From the NCBI GenBank assembly GCA_964247295.1, contig CAXTTV010000002.1, forward strand, positions 1 to 64,000: a stretch of 64,000 nt of DNA, in the 5' to 3' direction. This DNA is from CAXTTV01 sp964247295. Lineage in GTDB: Bacteria > Chloroflexota > Ktedonobacteria > Ktedonobacterales > Ktedonobacteraceae. The position numbers were made by a program, and so were the translations under genes. The stretch's first letter is position 1; each line of letters starts with the position of its first letter. Below are positions 51,655 to 61,398 of this stretch, piece after piece. The notes under the pieces were generated by a model. It saw only the letters and a list, made by a program, of their open reading frames with translations. It did not search any database and was not told where the DNA came from.

Positions 51655-54600
51655 AGTACTGGGACAGCTCCTTTGCTTAGCAGGCGGAAGAGATCATAGA
51701 TCACGCTGGTCGCGTTAAAATCAGGCTCTTTATCAAAAGGTTTCGATATATAATATGTTTTCGTTGATTCACCATTCACAAGCACAACTGCCAGGAAGAA
51801 GTCATCGGGCCGATTAAGGGCGGTGAGTATCTCATTTTTCGTCACGATCACGTTTTTTGCGTTATGGACGCGGCCTTTCACCTCGATAAAGCGCAGCTTG
51901 CCGGTCGCAGGATCTTGCGACTCGATATCATAGCCGCATTTGTCCGTGCTGACATCGCGTGGCACAAAGCCATAGCGCCGCTCCGCCTCCATGACAGCTT
52001 GCATTGCTTGCCTTTCAATATCAGCAGTCTCGCGCGCGAACTCAATGGGATCGTCTGCGATGCTTTCTCCTTGCAAGCGTTTCAGCAAGCCAATGGGGAT
52101 GACGAGAACCCCTCCAACGACGATCGGTGGTAGTGCCGAAAGGTTGCGCTCCTGTTCTAGTTCCTGTTGCCTCCGCTTTAGACGTGCGAAGAGCTCCTGG
52201 GCCCGCTGGCGAGCATTTTGAGAATTCAGTTTTGCATTGCCTTTTTTGCCCTGCTTCTCCTGCTCTTCCAGCACAATAGAGCGGTTATCCCAATAGCTGA
52301 TTTCTGTCGTCAGTCGCTCGTTCACGGCGGCGCTCGTCCTATTAATTTGAGTTTCCCGACGCTGACGAACCTCATCAAGGTGTTGTCGAGCGAGCTGGGC
52401 GATCGCATAATTGCGTGCCTGGACCTCTACGTTGTCTGTAAGCCACGGCTGGTCACGGAGTGCGGGAGCCAACGCCAACTCATCATCGCGGAGCTTACGA
52501 TAATCAAGGAAGGGAGCGTAACCGGCTGGATGAATAGTACCGCTGACATCGATCTCAATAAATTGAAGCTGGCGTGAGACGGTACGCCGCTTGCCATTAG
52601 TATCCAGACTGGCATCCTGAATGCTATGCTCAAGATAAAAGAGGACGCGGGCCTCCTCGCTCTCATCCTTCTCATTGACCAGAATAGTTCCCTGTTTAAA
52701 CAAGGAGCGGTAACGGTCCAGCACGAGATCAATTGTAGCGTCAAGCAAAGGGTGCCCAGGGCAAACAAGGGCGGCAAGAGGTTTACCAGGGACGTTTACC
52801 AATTCTTTTTCAAAGGTAATACGTTCATAGCTTTGCTGAATATGGGCGCGACGGCCTGAATGTGTGTTTCGGTTACGGATGTCAGTGGGGACATGTTTGA
52901 TTTCATAACGGTGCGGCTCTCGCTCTACATAGCGGCCACCAAGATGTCTAAGGGCCTCAAGGAAAAAAGAGCCAATAAAGTGAGGTTGCAGACGATGAGC
53001 CAGCGCGCGCTCCATCTCCTCACGAATATGCAGGATGCGCACCTGATCCATAACCTCGTGGGTGAGGGCGCGCTGTTCTAAAAGTTTCTGTAAGTGTTCG
53101 TGGTCAAGAGCCCCTTCCACAACCCGGTACAAATTCATCCGTACCTCGGGTTGGTCACCGTAACGAATGGCATCAATCATCAGATCGCGCAGAGGTCGGT
53201 TATCAAAAAGCACATCACCTAACACATTGAAGATCTTACCACCGAGAGAGGCCTGCTCATCTTCCAGCTTGTTCATCAGCGTTTGAAAGACTTCGCCTTC
53301 TCGTGTCTCGCTGGCTACAAGATTCCAGAGGTGGCAAACCTCTGTCTGCCCGATACGATGGATACGGCCAAAGCGCTGTTCGATCCGGTTGGGATTCCAT
53401 GGCAAGTCATAATTCACCATCAGATGAGCTCGCTGAAGATTAATGCCTTCTCCGGCTGCATCGGTTGCAACCAGGATCTGCACATCCTTATTCTGAGTAA
53501 AGGCTTCCTGGGCACGCGCGCGATCCTCGCGTTTCACCCCACCGTGGATCTTCACAACCGCCTCTTCCCGACCCAACATTATACTGATCCGTTCCGCGAG
53601 ATAGTTCAGAGTATCGCGATGCTCCGTAAAGATCACCAGCTTGCGACGGTGGCCCTGGCTATCAAACATCTCAGCATTCTCTTTTAGCAGGCTGGCGAGC
53701 TCCTCCCACTTGCGATCGGAGCCGCTTATACGAACCCGATATGCCAGATCCTCTAGGATTCTCAAGCACTCGATTTCAATTTCAAGCTCCTTAATTGTCC
53801 CGGCTGCCGAAGCCTGATCCACCACCTGTTCCTCCAGGTCCTCAATCTCCGCTGTAGGTGCCTCATCCAGATCATCTACATCATCGGTATACAAAAAAGG
53901 AAACTGCTGGAAGAGATCCACCTCATCCTGTTGCTTTTTCTGTCTGGCCGTCTGGAGGCGCTGCCGTAAACGCTTGCGGCGGCGACGCAGAGATTGATAG
54001 ATCGCCTCCGGTGATGAGGCCAGACGGCGCTGAAGGATCGTCAGAGCGAAGCCAACTGTCCCCTTGCGTCCATTATTCTGGAGAGCATCCGCGCGATTGA
54101 ATTCTTGACGAACGTAGTTTGTCACCTCTTCATAGAGTTTCTGCTCAAGAGGGGAGAGGCTATAGTTCACGCCATAGGCCCGGCGCTCAGGAAACAGAGG
54201 GCGGTTCTCAAAAGTATAGAGCTGCTCCTTCACCAGATGGCGCATAATGTCTGAAACATCGACTTTGGTGACACCCTCGCGGAAGCGGCCCTCAAAGCGA
54301 TCTTTATCGAGGAGGGAAAGGAAAAGCTGGAAATCCTCTTCTTTCCCATTATGTGGCGTTGCCGTAAGAAGGAGAAGGTGACGAGTTATCTCATCAAGTG
54401 ATTGCCCAAGTTGGTAGCGCTTCGTATACTTGACCTCGCCACCAAAGAAAGTCGCCGACATCTTATGAGCCTCATCCACCACAATCAAATCCCACTCTGT
54501 TAGCTTGAGCTTTTCCTGCAAATCCTCATCGCGTGACAACTTATCCAATCGTGCAATACAAAGAGGCAGATCGTTAAAGGGATTTCCCAAGGCAGAGGAC

Positions 54601-55166
54601 TCGATACGATCGTTCGTCAGAATTTCAAATACCAGTTGGAAGCGTTGGAGAAGCTCATCCTGCCATTGTTCGGTCAGATTTCCAGGAGAAATAATCAGGC
54701 AACGATGGAGATCACCACGGATCATCAACTCTTTGATCAGCAGGCCCGTCATAATCGTCTTGCCTGCACCTGGATCATCGGCCAGCAGATAGCGCAAGGG
54801 CTGCTTCATCAGCATCGTCTCATAGACGGCGGTAATCTGGTGTGGCAGAGGCTCTACCAGAGATGTATGCACAGCTATCAATGGATCGAACAGATAGGCT
54901 AAGCGGATACGATAGGCTTCCGAGACCAGACGGAAATTTGCACCATCGGCATCAAAGCGCCAGGGAAGCTCTTTCGCCACCACCTCTAGCTGTGCAATGC
55001 GATCCTGATAGAGGAGCTCCCTGCCCAACTGTTCTGTGACATCTTTATACACGACCTCAGCGCCAATATCTCCATAAGGAGTCACACTAATAATCGTCAC
55101 GGGATCATTGCCAGGGAGGAGTCCGCGTATTAGAGCGTCAGCCTTCAGATCCGCTAATTGAGCCAC
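51651..55166 (-). CDS. SNF2-type helicase with C-terminal DUF3883 (Hma/DISARM-like)
   Basis: Protein of 1171 residues. ATPase core: LLADDPGAGKTIMTGLLIKE, LIVVDEAHKMSATF (DEAH), LLLLTATPHNGKEEDF, then the second RecA fold with VIFTEHRDTLNYL, VATDAAGEGINLQRAHLM and WNPNRIEQRFGRIHRIGQ. A long coiled-coil, Arg/Glu-rich region (about 940-1010) precedes a C-terminal DUF3883, a nuclease-like fold with EVKGRVHNAKNVIVTKNEI. Helicases of this build occur in DISARM (DrmD-like) and Hma systems. It would translocate along or remodel invading DNA. GTG start at 55166; a strong promoter lies at 55213-55241. First gene of the operon. Confidence 0.9.
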   Translation of the reverse strand: MAQLADLKADALIRGLLPGNDPVTIISVTPYGDIGAEVVYKDVTEQLGRELLYQDRIAQLEVVAKELPWRFDADGANFRLVSEAYRIRLAYLFDPLIAVHTSLVEPLPHQITAVYETMLMKQPLRYLLADDPGAGKTIMTGLLIKELMIRGDLHRCLIISPGNLTEQWQDELLQRFQLVFEILTNDRIESSALGNPFNDLPLCIARLDKLSRDEDLQEKLKLTEWDLIVVDEAHKMSATFFGGEVKYTKRYQLGQSLDEITRHLLLLTATPHNGKEEDFQLFLSLLDKDRFEGRFREGVTKVDVSDIMRHLVKEQLYTFENRPLFPERRAYGVNYSLSPLEQKLYEEVTNYVRQEFNRADALQNNGRKGTVGFALTILQRRLASSPEAIYQSLRRRRKRLRQRLQTARQKKQQDEVDLFQQFPFLYTDDVDDLDEAPTAEIEDLEEQVVDQASAAGTIKELEIEIECLRILEDLAYRVRISGSDRKWEELASLLKENAEMFDSQGHRRKLVIFTEHRDTLNYLAERISIMLGREEAVVKIHGGVKREDRARAQEAFTQNKDVQILVATDAAGEGINLQRAHLMVNYDLPWNPNRIEQRFGRIHRIGQTEVCHLWNLVASETREGEVFQTLMNKLEDEQASLGGKIFNVLGDVLFDNRPLRDLMIDAIRYGDQPEVRMNLYRVVEGALDHEHLQKLLEQRALTHEVMDQVRILHIREEMERALAHRLQPHFIGSFFLEALRHLGGRYVEREPHRYEIKHVPTDIRNRNTHSGRRAHIQQSYERITFEKELVNVPGKPLAALVCPGHPLLDATIDLVLDRYRSLFKQGTILVNEKDESEEARVLFYLEHSIQDASLDTNGKRRTVSRQLQFIEIDVSGTIHPAGYAPFLDYRKLRDDELALAPALRDQPWLTDNVEVQARNYAIAQLARQHLDEVRQRRETQINRTSAAVNERLTTEISYWDNRSIVLEEQEKQGKKGNAKLNSQNARQRAQELFARLKRRQQELEQERNLSALPPIVVGGVLVIPIGLLKRLQGESIADDPIEFARETADIERQAMQAVMEAERRYGFVPRDVSTDKCGYDIESQDPATGKLRFIEVKGRVHNAKNVIVTKNEILTALNRPDDFFLAVVLVNGESTKTYYISKPFDKEPDFNATSVIYDLFRLLSKGAVPVL

Positions 55167-55212
55167 AGCAGCGACCTCTTTCTTCCAGGCTCATCAAAAT
55201 GAAGCAAAGACG

Positions 55213-55241
55213 ATCATAGTAGATAGATTCAGTCTTGTCAA
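55213..55241 (-). promoter_or_regulatory. Strong promoter of the defence operon
   Basis: TTGACA (55241-55236), 17-base spacer, TATGAT (55218-55213) on the minus strand, about 47 bases before the helicase GTG. Near consensus, with no adjacent operator seen. The AT-rich remainder of 55242-55648 shows no gene. Confidence 0.75.
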
Positions 55242-55648
55242 GCAATAGAAGCATAAAGAGGTAGGGTAGAAGTAGATATTCTTCAGTTATCATATCTATT
55301 CTCAACCAACTCTCAACCTTGTTACAACTATCTTTTTGTACACTTTTCACTCAGGAGAAGCTCGTATAAAGATTTCTTCCTCTTGCTACCCCTTTTCATA
55401 TGATTACTGTTTGCAACGTCAACCAAAGATTACAGCTTAATGACATTTTGTATTAGATCTCAAGTTACCATGAATAGATACAAGGTGGATATTGATAAAA
55501 ATAAATTGATTGTGCAAAAAATAACCTCTGATTTGCCTACCACGATTGTAGTATTTGATTTTATATCTCTATGGAGTAGTTTACTATGTAACCGTTGAAC
55601 CGCTATCTGTACCAGGAGGACTGTGATAGTGTTGGGAAAGGATAAGAT

Positions 55649-57469
55649 ATGCCTCGTCAAAAGTATCATAAAGATCGTGTGTATCAGATGGTTGGGGAGC
55701 CAGGACCAGGAGCGATAGCGGTCGGGTATGTTCGTTACAGTTCGGAGTTGCAAGATCCGACTACAATTGCAACGCAGAAGCGGTGTATAACAGAATGTGC
55801 CGAAAAAAAAGGCTGGAAAATTTCGCGTTGGTATGAGGAACCAGAGCAGAGCGCGAAATACGAGGAGATCGAGCAGCGTCAAGTCTTTGCACAGACGCTC
55901 AACGAAGCTGGAAAGCAATTCCAAATAGTTCTTTGTTACATGAATAACCGCTGGTCTCGTAACGTAGTTGTAGCGTATACTTCGCTGATACAGTTGAGGA
56001 GAGCACGTGTCTGGTGGGCGACCGCCGATGGTTTGTGGGATATTGATAAGGTGCAGCAGGATGGGTTTGATGTGGCCTTTGCCGTCGATACGCAAATGAA
56101 TGCTACTTATATTCGTCAGCTTTCAAAACGAACAATAGACCGAAAAGAAGATCGTGCCCGAGAAGGCTATCATAACGGAAGCATTCCCTTTGGTTATACA
56201 GATCCTGAGTATCCGAAAGCTCCTGATGGAGCGCCATCAACTTGGAGACCAATCAGGATGCCTGTTGGCCCTGCCCCGGTGACGTTTCCTGCATTAGTGC
56301 GTATAGGAGAGCTTGTAGCGGAAGGCTGGACAGACAGAGCAATTGCTGACGAAATGGAAAAGGGGGGTTATCTCTCGAAAACAGTGCGTTTTGGCGAACG
56401 AGCTTTGACAAAGGATACCATAGCTGCTATACGACGTTCATGGTTTCCTAGAGAATTTGCTCCTGGTTCGGACCACGGTACTATAGATACGCCATCGGGC
56501 GAACTGGTTGAAGGAAGACATCAGGCTGCATGGCCGTATAAACTGTGGCAGAGGATGGTGGAAACGAAGGCAGGCCAGTACCGCCGTCCCAGAAAAGAGG
56601 CTCAGAGAAATCCCTATGAGTTCAGCCGTATCATTGTGTGTGCTTCATGCCGCCGTCCTCTCAGGGTTGCAGTGGGAAGTGGAATACACTATTATCGGGA
56701 TACGAGTGAGGAGAGAAAGTTAGGGTGCTCTGCTATGGGCCGTCTGTGGATAAAATGCTCGATGGTGGCCTCGCAATTCGGGGATATTTTGAGTGGTTTT
56801 TATCTTCCTGAGTCTTGGCGTGAGGTGATTGCAGAACGGTGTAACACGCAGATTGCAGAGAACACTTCTGTTGAACAAGTGGTACACCGTCGGGCCGAAC
56901 TTGAAGCCGAACAAAAGAGGTTGGTTTCTGTCTTCACGAAGGGATATATGACAGAGCAGGACCTGGATATACAAATGGAACGCATCCGAGGGGAACTATT
57001 CATACTACCCGTGCTGGTGGTACAGAGTCCAGAGGAGATGATGCAGGCGGCTATTTCTGCCGCTGAGACGTTGGCACATATGGCTGACTACTGGGATGAT
57101 GCAGAGGTGGAGGAACGTCGGGATATAATCTGGTCACTTCTGACACTTGAGGGTTTGGTTTATGATCTTGAGCGGCGTGTTATCGTTGGGCTTTTTCCTC
57201 GTGAAAGCATGTTGCCAGCTCTAGCTTTAGGATTGGAAAACACTAGTAAGTGGGAACAGCGTGATAGCGGTATCTGGCTCCGACAGGAATCCTGGCCTCC
57301 AAAAATAGAGCGTGATAGTCCTCGCCTTCCTCCTCCGCATCCTTCTAGTCTGACACCTAATCAGCAACAAGAAGCCAGGTCGCTGGTTGAAAATGGCATA
57401 TCGTTGCGGCAAGTGGCAAAGCAGTTCGGGGTATCATATGGTGCAATCTGGCGGTTGATGAAAAGGTAG
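55649..57469 (+). CDS. Large serine recombinase
   Basis: Protein of 606 residues. The N-terminal resolvase fold has the catalytic serine in AVGYVRYSSELQDPTTI (about residue 31) with RWSRNVV supplying arginines, and the E-helix region RTIDRKEDRAREGYHNGSIP FGYT follows (written here with a break). Then a recombinase domain (TDRAIADEMEKGGYL), a zinc-ribbon (IVCASCRRPLR and LGCSAMGRLWIKC), a coiled-coil segment (VHRRAELEAEQKRL) and an extra C-terminal helix-turn-helix (ARSLVENGISLRQVAKQFGV). Such enzymes integrate or excise phage or mobile elements. ATG follows GGAAAGGA. It is beside tRNA-Asp and divergent from the defence operon. Confidence 0.9.
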   Translation: MPRQKYHKDRVYQMVGEPGPGAIAVGYVRYSSELQDPTTIATQKRCITECAEKKGWKISRWYEEPEQSAKYEEIEQRQVFAQTLNEAGKQFQIVLCYMNNRWSRNVVVAYTSLIQLRRARVWWATADGLWDIDKVQQDGFDVAFAVDTQMNATYIRQLSKRTIDRKEDRAREGYHNGSIPFGYTDPEYPKAPDGAPSTWRPIRMPVGPAPVTFPALVRIGELVAEGWTDRAIADEMEKGGYLSKTVRFGERALTKDTIAAIRRSWFPREFAPGSDHGTIDTPSGELVEGRHQAAWPYKLWQRMVETKAGQYRRPRKEAQRNPYEFSRIIVCASCRRPLRVAVGSGIHYYRDTSEERKLGCSAMGRLWIKCSMVASQFGDILSGFYLPESWREVIAERCNTQIAENTSVEQVVHRRAELEAEQKRLVSVFTKGYMTEQDLDIQMERIRGELFILPVLVVQSPEEMMQAAISAAETLAHMADYWDDAEVEERRDIIWSLLTLEGLVYDLERRVIVGLFPRESMLPALALGLENTSKWEQRDSGIWLRQESWPPKIERDSPRLPPPHPSSLTPNQQQEARSLVENGISLRQVAKQFGVSYGAIWRLMKR

Positions 57470-57490
57470 GTGTAGAGGAGTTTGAGTGTA

Positions 57491-57522
57491 AAAAGAGAGA
57501 GCGTAAGGTTATTACGCTCTCT
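57491..57522 (-). terminator. Terminator of tRNA-Asp
   Basis: AGAGAGCGTAA (57496-57506) pairs with TTACGCTCTCT (57512-57522), an 11-bp stem; on the minus strand it is followed by TTTTT. It also lies between convergent transcripts, so it may stop the recombinase message as well. Confidence 0.8.
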
Positions 57523-57530
57523 ACTTACGA

Positions 57531-57604
57531 CGGAACCGACGGGATTTGAACCCGCGATCTCCTACGTGACAGGCAGGCATGTTAGACCACTACACCACGG
57601 CTCC
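57531..57604 (-). tRNA. tRNA-Asp (GTC)
   Basis: Read on the minus strand: acceptor GGAGCCG pairing with CGGTTCC, a D-arm, anticodon loop CTGTCAC with anticodon GTC, variable loop and T-arm GCGGGTTCAAATCCCGT, and discriminator G as expected for tRNA-Asp. CCA is not encoded. All stems close. Confidence 0.95.
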
Positions 57605-57875
57605 TTGTCGTTTTCGAGAGGCTTTTATACTTCCCGATCACAGATAGGATAATAACAGAGCGGATGCGATCTGTCAAGCGTTTTTCGCCGATATTTTGAA
57701 AATTCCTGGTTGGCATTGAATTACTCCTCTCCCTGTAGTATCTTCTGTACAGGCTTCGATATGATGGACTACCTTTCTAAAAGGATGAGCGCTGATCGAA
57801 ACCCCTCTCTAGAAAATTACGTCTCTTAGCTAAGAGCGCTTGCAGTTGTTGGTTTTAGTGAATGAAAGGAGCAGG

Positions 57876-58409
57876 ATGGTGGCGAAAGATATTCTGGTTG
57901 ATGGCTATAATGTGATTAAAAATAATGCGGCGTTTAAGTTTGTGGAGGCCAAAAGTCTGGCGGCGTCCCGCGAGGCGCTGATTACGCAGATGGTGAGTAA
58001 GTATCGGCACACCCCGCATCGTGTGACGATTGTGTTTGACGGGGATGGCGACTATGAGCAGAAGGTTACCGATCGCCGCATCGGGATTATTTATTCTAAA
58101 CGTGGCGAGACTGCCGATAGTGTGATTGCCCGCCTGACGGCTCTGTGGCGTGTGGAGAGCCGCGAGGTGGAGATGTATAGCGACGATGGTGAGGTTCGCT
58201 TCGCGGTGACTAGCGAGGGTGGACAGGCCTATCGCACAAAGACTCTGACGACCTATCTTAATGCTCCCTCACAGGATGTGGCCTTGAAGTATCAATATCG
58301 ACAGAAGGCCCGACGCGATTACGGTCTGGACCCCAGTTGCAAGATTGAAGACGATCTTGACGATCAGTCCCCCAAAGGTAAGAAAAAGTCACCACGCCGC
58401 CGCAAGTAG
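57876..58409 (+). CDS. NYN-domain protein, Rae1/YacP-like endoribonuclease
   Basis: Protein of 177 residues. PIN/NYN fold with acidic residues in ILVDGYNVIKN, VTIVFDGDGDYE and RGETADSVIARL, as in YacP (Rae1), a ribosome-dependent mRNA endonuclease of Bacillus. The C-terminal 25 residues are basic (KKKSPRRRK), suited to RNA or ribosome contact. ATG 57876 follows AAGGAG; an upstream TTG frame (57840) is unlikely. Stands alone. Confidence 0.85.
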   Translation: MVAKDILVDGYNVIKNNAAFKFVEAKSLAASREALITQMVSKYRHTPHRVTIVFDGDGDYEQKVTDRRIGIIYSKRGETADSVIARLTALWRVESREVEMYSDDGEVRFAVTSEGGQAYRTKTLTTYLNAPSQDVALKYQYRQKARRDYGLDPSCKIEDDLDDQSPKGKKKSPRRRK

Positions 58410-58435
58410 CTGCGCAATGACTCCCCATTCAAAAA

Positions 58436-59233
58436 CTACTGTTTTGTGACCGATGAGACATCTTTAACTGGCAGGGTAGCGTCAACTGGGACGGGTTCGG
58501 CTGGTTGGGGTAGGGGCAGGGCCTTTTTTTTCTTATTGAGGCCCAAACGGGTACGGATCACGTAGGTGAAGCCTTCAATAAAAATAAGCTTTGACATCTT
58601 GGACTGGCCAACGCGGCGATCCATAAAGACAATCGGGGTCTCGACAATACGGAAGCCTTTGTTGCGCACTCGATAGGCCATCTCTACCTGAAAGGCGTAG
58701 CCCAGAGATTGCACGCCATCCAGATCGATCGCTTCCAAAACTTCGCGCCGGTAGAGCCGGAAGCCAGCAGTACAATCATGAACATCCATGCCCAGCATAA
58801 CGCGCGCAAAAATATTGCCGCCACCGCTGATTAAACGACGGATCAATGACCAATTGGGTGTCGCGCCTCCAGGAATGTAGCGGGAGCCGATCACCAGATC
58901 CGCCTGCTCGATCTTCTGAATGAAATCGGGTAGATAGCGGGGATCGTGCGAGAAGTCGGCATCCATCTCAAAGGCGGCGTCATACATATGCTCGATCGCG
59001 TATTTGAAGCCCGCAATGTAGGCGGTTCCCAGGCCCAGTTTCCCGGCCCGGTGCAGTGTCAGAACCTGTGGGCTTTGAGCATGAAGATCATCAGCCAATT
59101 GGCCGGTGCCGTCAGGCGAATTATCATCAACGATCAGAATATCGGTCTGGGGTAAATAATGAAAGATCTGCTCAATCAGCGAGGGAAGGTTCTCTCGCTC
59201 ATTATAGGTAGGAATAATAATTAGCGTTTTCAT
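58436..59233 (-). CDS. Polyprenol-phosphate mannose synthase-like GT2
   Basis: Protein of 265 residues, the DPM1-type glycosyltransferase family 2. Start LIIIPTYNERENL, nucleotide-sugar metal site FEMDADFSHDPRYL, and VIGSRYIPGG, DCTAGFRLYRREVL, RVGQSKMSK are all family landmarks. It should transfer mannose from GDP-mannose to a polyprenyl phosphate at the inner membrane face. The ATG overlaps the flippase stop by four bases (ATGA), so it is coupled to it. The last 25 residues (Pro-rich tail) are variable. Confidence 0.9.
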   Translation of the reverse strand: MKTLIIIPTYNERENLPSLIEQIFHYLPQTDILIVDDNSPDGTGQLADDLHAQSPQVLTLHRAGKLGLGTAYIAGFKYAIEHMYDAAFEMDADFSHDPRYLPDFIQKIEQADLVIGSRYIPGGATPNWSLIRRLISGGGNIFARVMLGMDVHDCTAGFRLYRREVLEAIDLDGVQSLGYAFQVEMAYRVRNKGFRIVETPIVFMDRRVGQSKMSKLIFIEGFTYVIRTRLGLNKKKKALPLPQPAEPVPVDATLPVKDVSSVTKQ

Positions 59234-60345
59234 GAAATTTCTCCCGTGTAGTGTAAAACCGATTGCTCTGTTGTCGGTTGAGTCGAGATTGGTGTAGTGG
59301 AGTCAGCAGAGGATGGCATATGTTCCTCCGAAATGGTGTGTGGCGAGAAAAGAGGAACATGTGTTATCAGACGGAAACAGGCCAGTGCCAGGAAGCCAAG
59401 AGCCAGGCCGAACCAGAGCGTACTGAAACGGATCAGAAGTGTGGCCGCGCCACCTAGCGCAGCTAATGGAGAGACCAGTAGATGGGTTAACCCGAGAATA
59501 CTCCCGTCTGCTGGTCCGAGTCCACCGGGAAGCCCTGTGGCTGATCCTATCAGTGACGAGCAGGCCAGAATGAACGCACTTTTTATGAGCAGGTCACTAG
59601 AGGCAGGAATCCCCAGACCAAGATAGACGCAGTAAAGAGCTAGACACTCACCAGACCAGGAGATCAGGCCAATCCCGATCGCTAGAAGGAGTGGTCGCCA
59701 GCGCAGCAAGATATAGGCACTCTCATAAAACGCATGAGTGAATGCTGAGAGCCGTTTCAGGGGTGGTAGCTTCGCCGCAGCATCTATAAGCCATAGCGAG
59801 AGGGCCCGGTTCTGGATCACAGTGATCCCGGCGGCCCCCAGAATCAACAGGAGTAAGAGGATCTCCCATCCCGCGCGATAGAGTATCAGGCCAGTGGCAG
59901 CCAGTCCCAGCATCGCAATCCCATCGGTCAAGCGCTCGGCCACAATAATCGGTGCGGTTCGACTAATCGGAGCGCCGTGAGCTCGCTTCAAAAGGTAGGA
60001 TTTCAGAAGTTCGCCTACTTTGCCAGGGGTAATTGCCATCGAAAGTCCCGAGACAAAGATCAACAGGCTAGAGCGCCAGGGGATCTTCAGATCCAACCGT
60101 TTAAGATAATACTGCCACTTTAAGAAGCGACCTATATAGTTTAGCAGAGTCAGGCAGAGCAGCAGAGGCAGAAATTGCCATCGGAAATCGGCCAGAGCTG
60201 TCAGCATTCTGGGCGCGTCAGCATAGAGCGCGATAGTTACCAGGACCGCGACGGCCAGCAGGCCAGAGAAGAGAAGACCTCTGCGAATTCTGCGATCAAG
60301 CAAAGCGAGAAACTCCCTATTAAGGTAGTAGGTACAGAATGACAA
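59230..60345 (-). CDS. Flippase-like/LPG-synthase TM family membrane protein
   Basis: Protein of 371 residues with about eight helices, the UPF0104/LPG_synthase_TM family. Typical are FVSGLSMAITPGKVGELLKS and IGSATGLPGGLGPADGSILG. Relatives synthesise lysyl-lipids (MprF N-part) or assist glycolipid transfer (AglD). The neighbours argue for a role in moving or modifying polyprenyl-linked sugars. Middle gene of a four-gene minus-strand cluster; it overlaps the UbiA gene by 26 bases. Confidence 0.82.
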   Translation of the reverse strand: MSFCTYYLNREFLALLDRRIRRGLLFSGLLAVAVLVTIALYADAPRMLTALADFRWQFLPLLLCLTLLNYIGRFLKWQYYLKRLDLKIPWRSSLLIFVSGLSMAITPGKVGELLKSYLLKRAHGAPISRTAPIIVAERLTDGIAMLGLAATGLILYRAGWEILLLLLILGAAGITVIQNRALSLWLIDAAAKLPPLKRLSAFTHAFYESAYILLRWRPLLLAIGIGLISWSGECLALYCVYLGLGIPASSDLLIKSAFILACSSLIGSATGLPGGLGPADGSILGLTHLLVSPLAALGGAATLLIRFSTLWFGLALGFLALACFRLITHVPLFSPHTISEEHMPSSADSTTPISTQPTTEQSVLHYTGEIS

Positions 60346-61336
60346 TAATGATAGCTGTACACAAAAGAACGGTTATACGCATGTGACGGTCACGGATCAG
60401 AACCTCCTCGGGGCTTCCTCCCTCCATACGCATGTGAACCAGGTAGAGGTAACGGAATATCCCGTAGAGCACCAGTGGGATGGTAATCATCAGGCGATGG
60501 TCGCCAGTCGGGCCTTGAAAAGTATACAAGCCGTATGCAATGATTGTCGCAGTAATCACAATGGTTGTCATCTGGTCTAGCAAAGGTAGGCTATACTCTC
60601 GAAGAATCAGTCGATGATCGCTGGCCGTGTCCTGCAAAAGAACCAGCTCGTGCCGGCGCTTTGCCAGAGCCAGAAAGAGGGCGAGCAGAATCGTTACCAG
60701 ATAGAGCCAGGGAGAGATCGAAACCGGGATCACCACCGTACCGGCCAGAATGCGAAGGACAAAGCCGGTCGCGATAATAAAGACATCTAATAGGACCACA
60801 TGTTTAAGGTGGGTGTTATAGAGCACCATCATTAGCAGGTATGAGATCACCGTCAACGTGAAAAGCAGGGAGCCACCACCCAGATTCGCAAAGAGATCCG
60901 GTGGGTTGCTAATAGGGACCACAAATAGTAATCCGCACAGACTGGCGCAGAGCAGTAGCAACAGACAGATGCCCCCGATCGCCCAGGAGCGGGGCAGATG
61001 CCCTGAAGCCAGAGGGCGGTAGCGTTTCGTCGGGTGCAGGCGATCCTTTTCAACATCGAAAAGATCATTTAAAAGATAAGTACAACTGGAAGCAAGACAA
61101 AAAGCAAGAAATGCTAGCAAGGCTCTTCCAAACGCAAAGGGATTAAACAGACGTTGAGCAAAAACCAATCCGACAAACAGAGAAAGGTTTTTCGTCCACT
61201 GGCGGGGCCGCATGCCAAGAAAAAGCGCGAGCAGACGTGAGCCTCCGCCGACGGGTGTAGGAGAGGTCATGGAAGGAGAGGCTTGTTCTACCTCAGGAAG
61301 CGTCTTGAGCCGCAGCTGATCACGATTTTTTGTCAA
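60320..61336 (-). CDS. UbiA-family prenyltransferase, decaprenyl-phosphate phosphoribosyltransferase-like
   Basis: Protein of 338 residues with eight or nine helices. Metal-pyrophosphate motif LLNDLFDVEKDRLHPTKRYR (N-D-x2-D-x4-D type), and a second motif region near DVFIIATGFVLRILAG. RPRQWTKNL at the start and KRYRPLASG are typical of the phosphoribosyl-transferring subgroup, which makes decaprenyl-phosphoribose, the arabinofuranose donor precursor in mycobacteria. The N-terminal 40 residues are soluble and not conserved. Whether the product here is ribose- or arabinose-based is unknown. Confidence 0.85.
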   Translation of the reverse strand: MTKNRDQLRLKTLPEVEQASPSMTSPTPVGGGSRLLALFLGMRPRQWTKNLSLFVGLVFAQRLFNPFAFGRALLAFLAFCLASSCTYLLNDLFDVEKDRLHPTKRYRPLASGHLPRSWAIGGICLLLLLCASLCGLLFVVPISNPPDLFANLGGGSLLFTLTVISYLLMMVLYNTHLKHVVLLDVFIIATGFVLRILAGTVVIPVSISPWLYLVTILLALFLALAKRRHELVLLQDTASDHRLILREYSLPLLDQMTTIVITATIIAYGLYTFQGPTGDHRLMITIPLVLYGIFRYLYLVHMRMEGGSPEEVLIRDRHMRITVLLCTAIIIVILYLLP

Positions 61337-61398
61337 AATAAACCCCAGTCAAAGACTACAAAGGCACAAAGCGGTCTCGCATATCCACAATTCAAAAG

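Noticed and set aside
57531..57604. Attachment-site duplication of tRNA-Asp
   Set aside because: No second copy of the tRNA 3' end was found near 45 kb or elsewhere in the window by eye.
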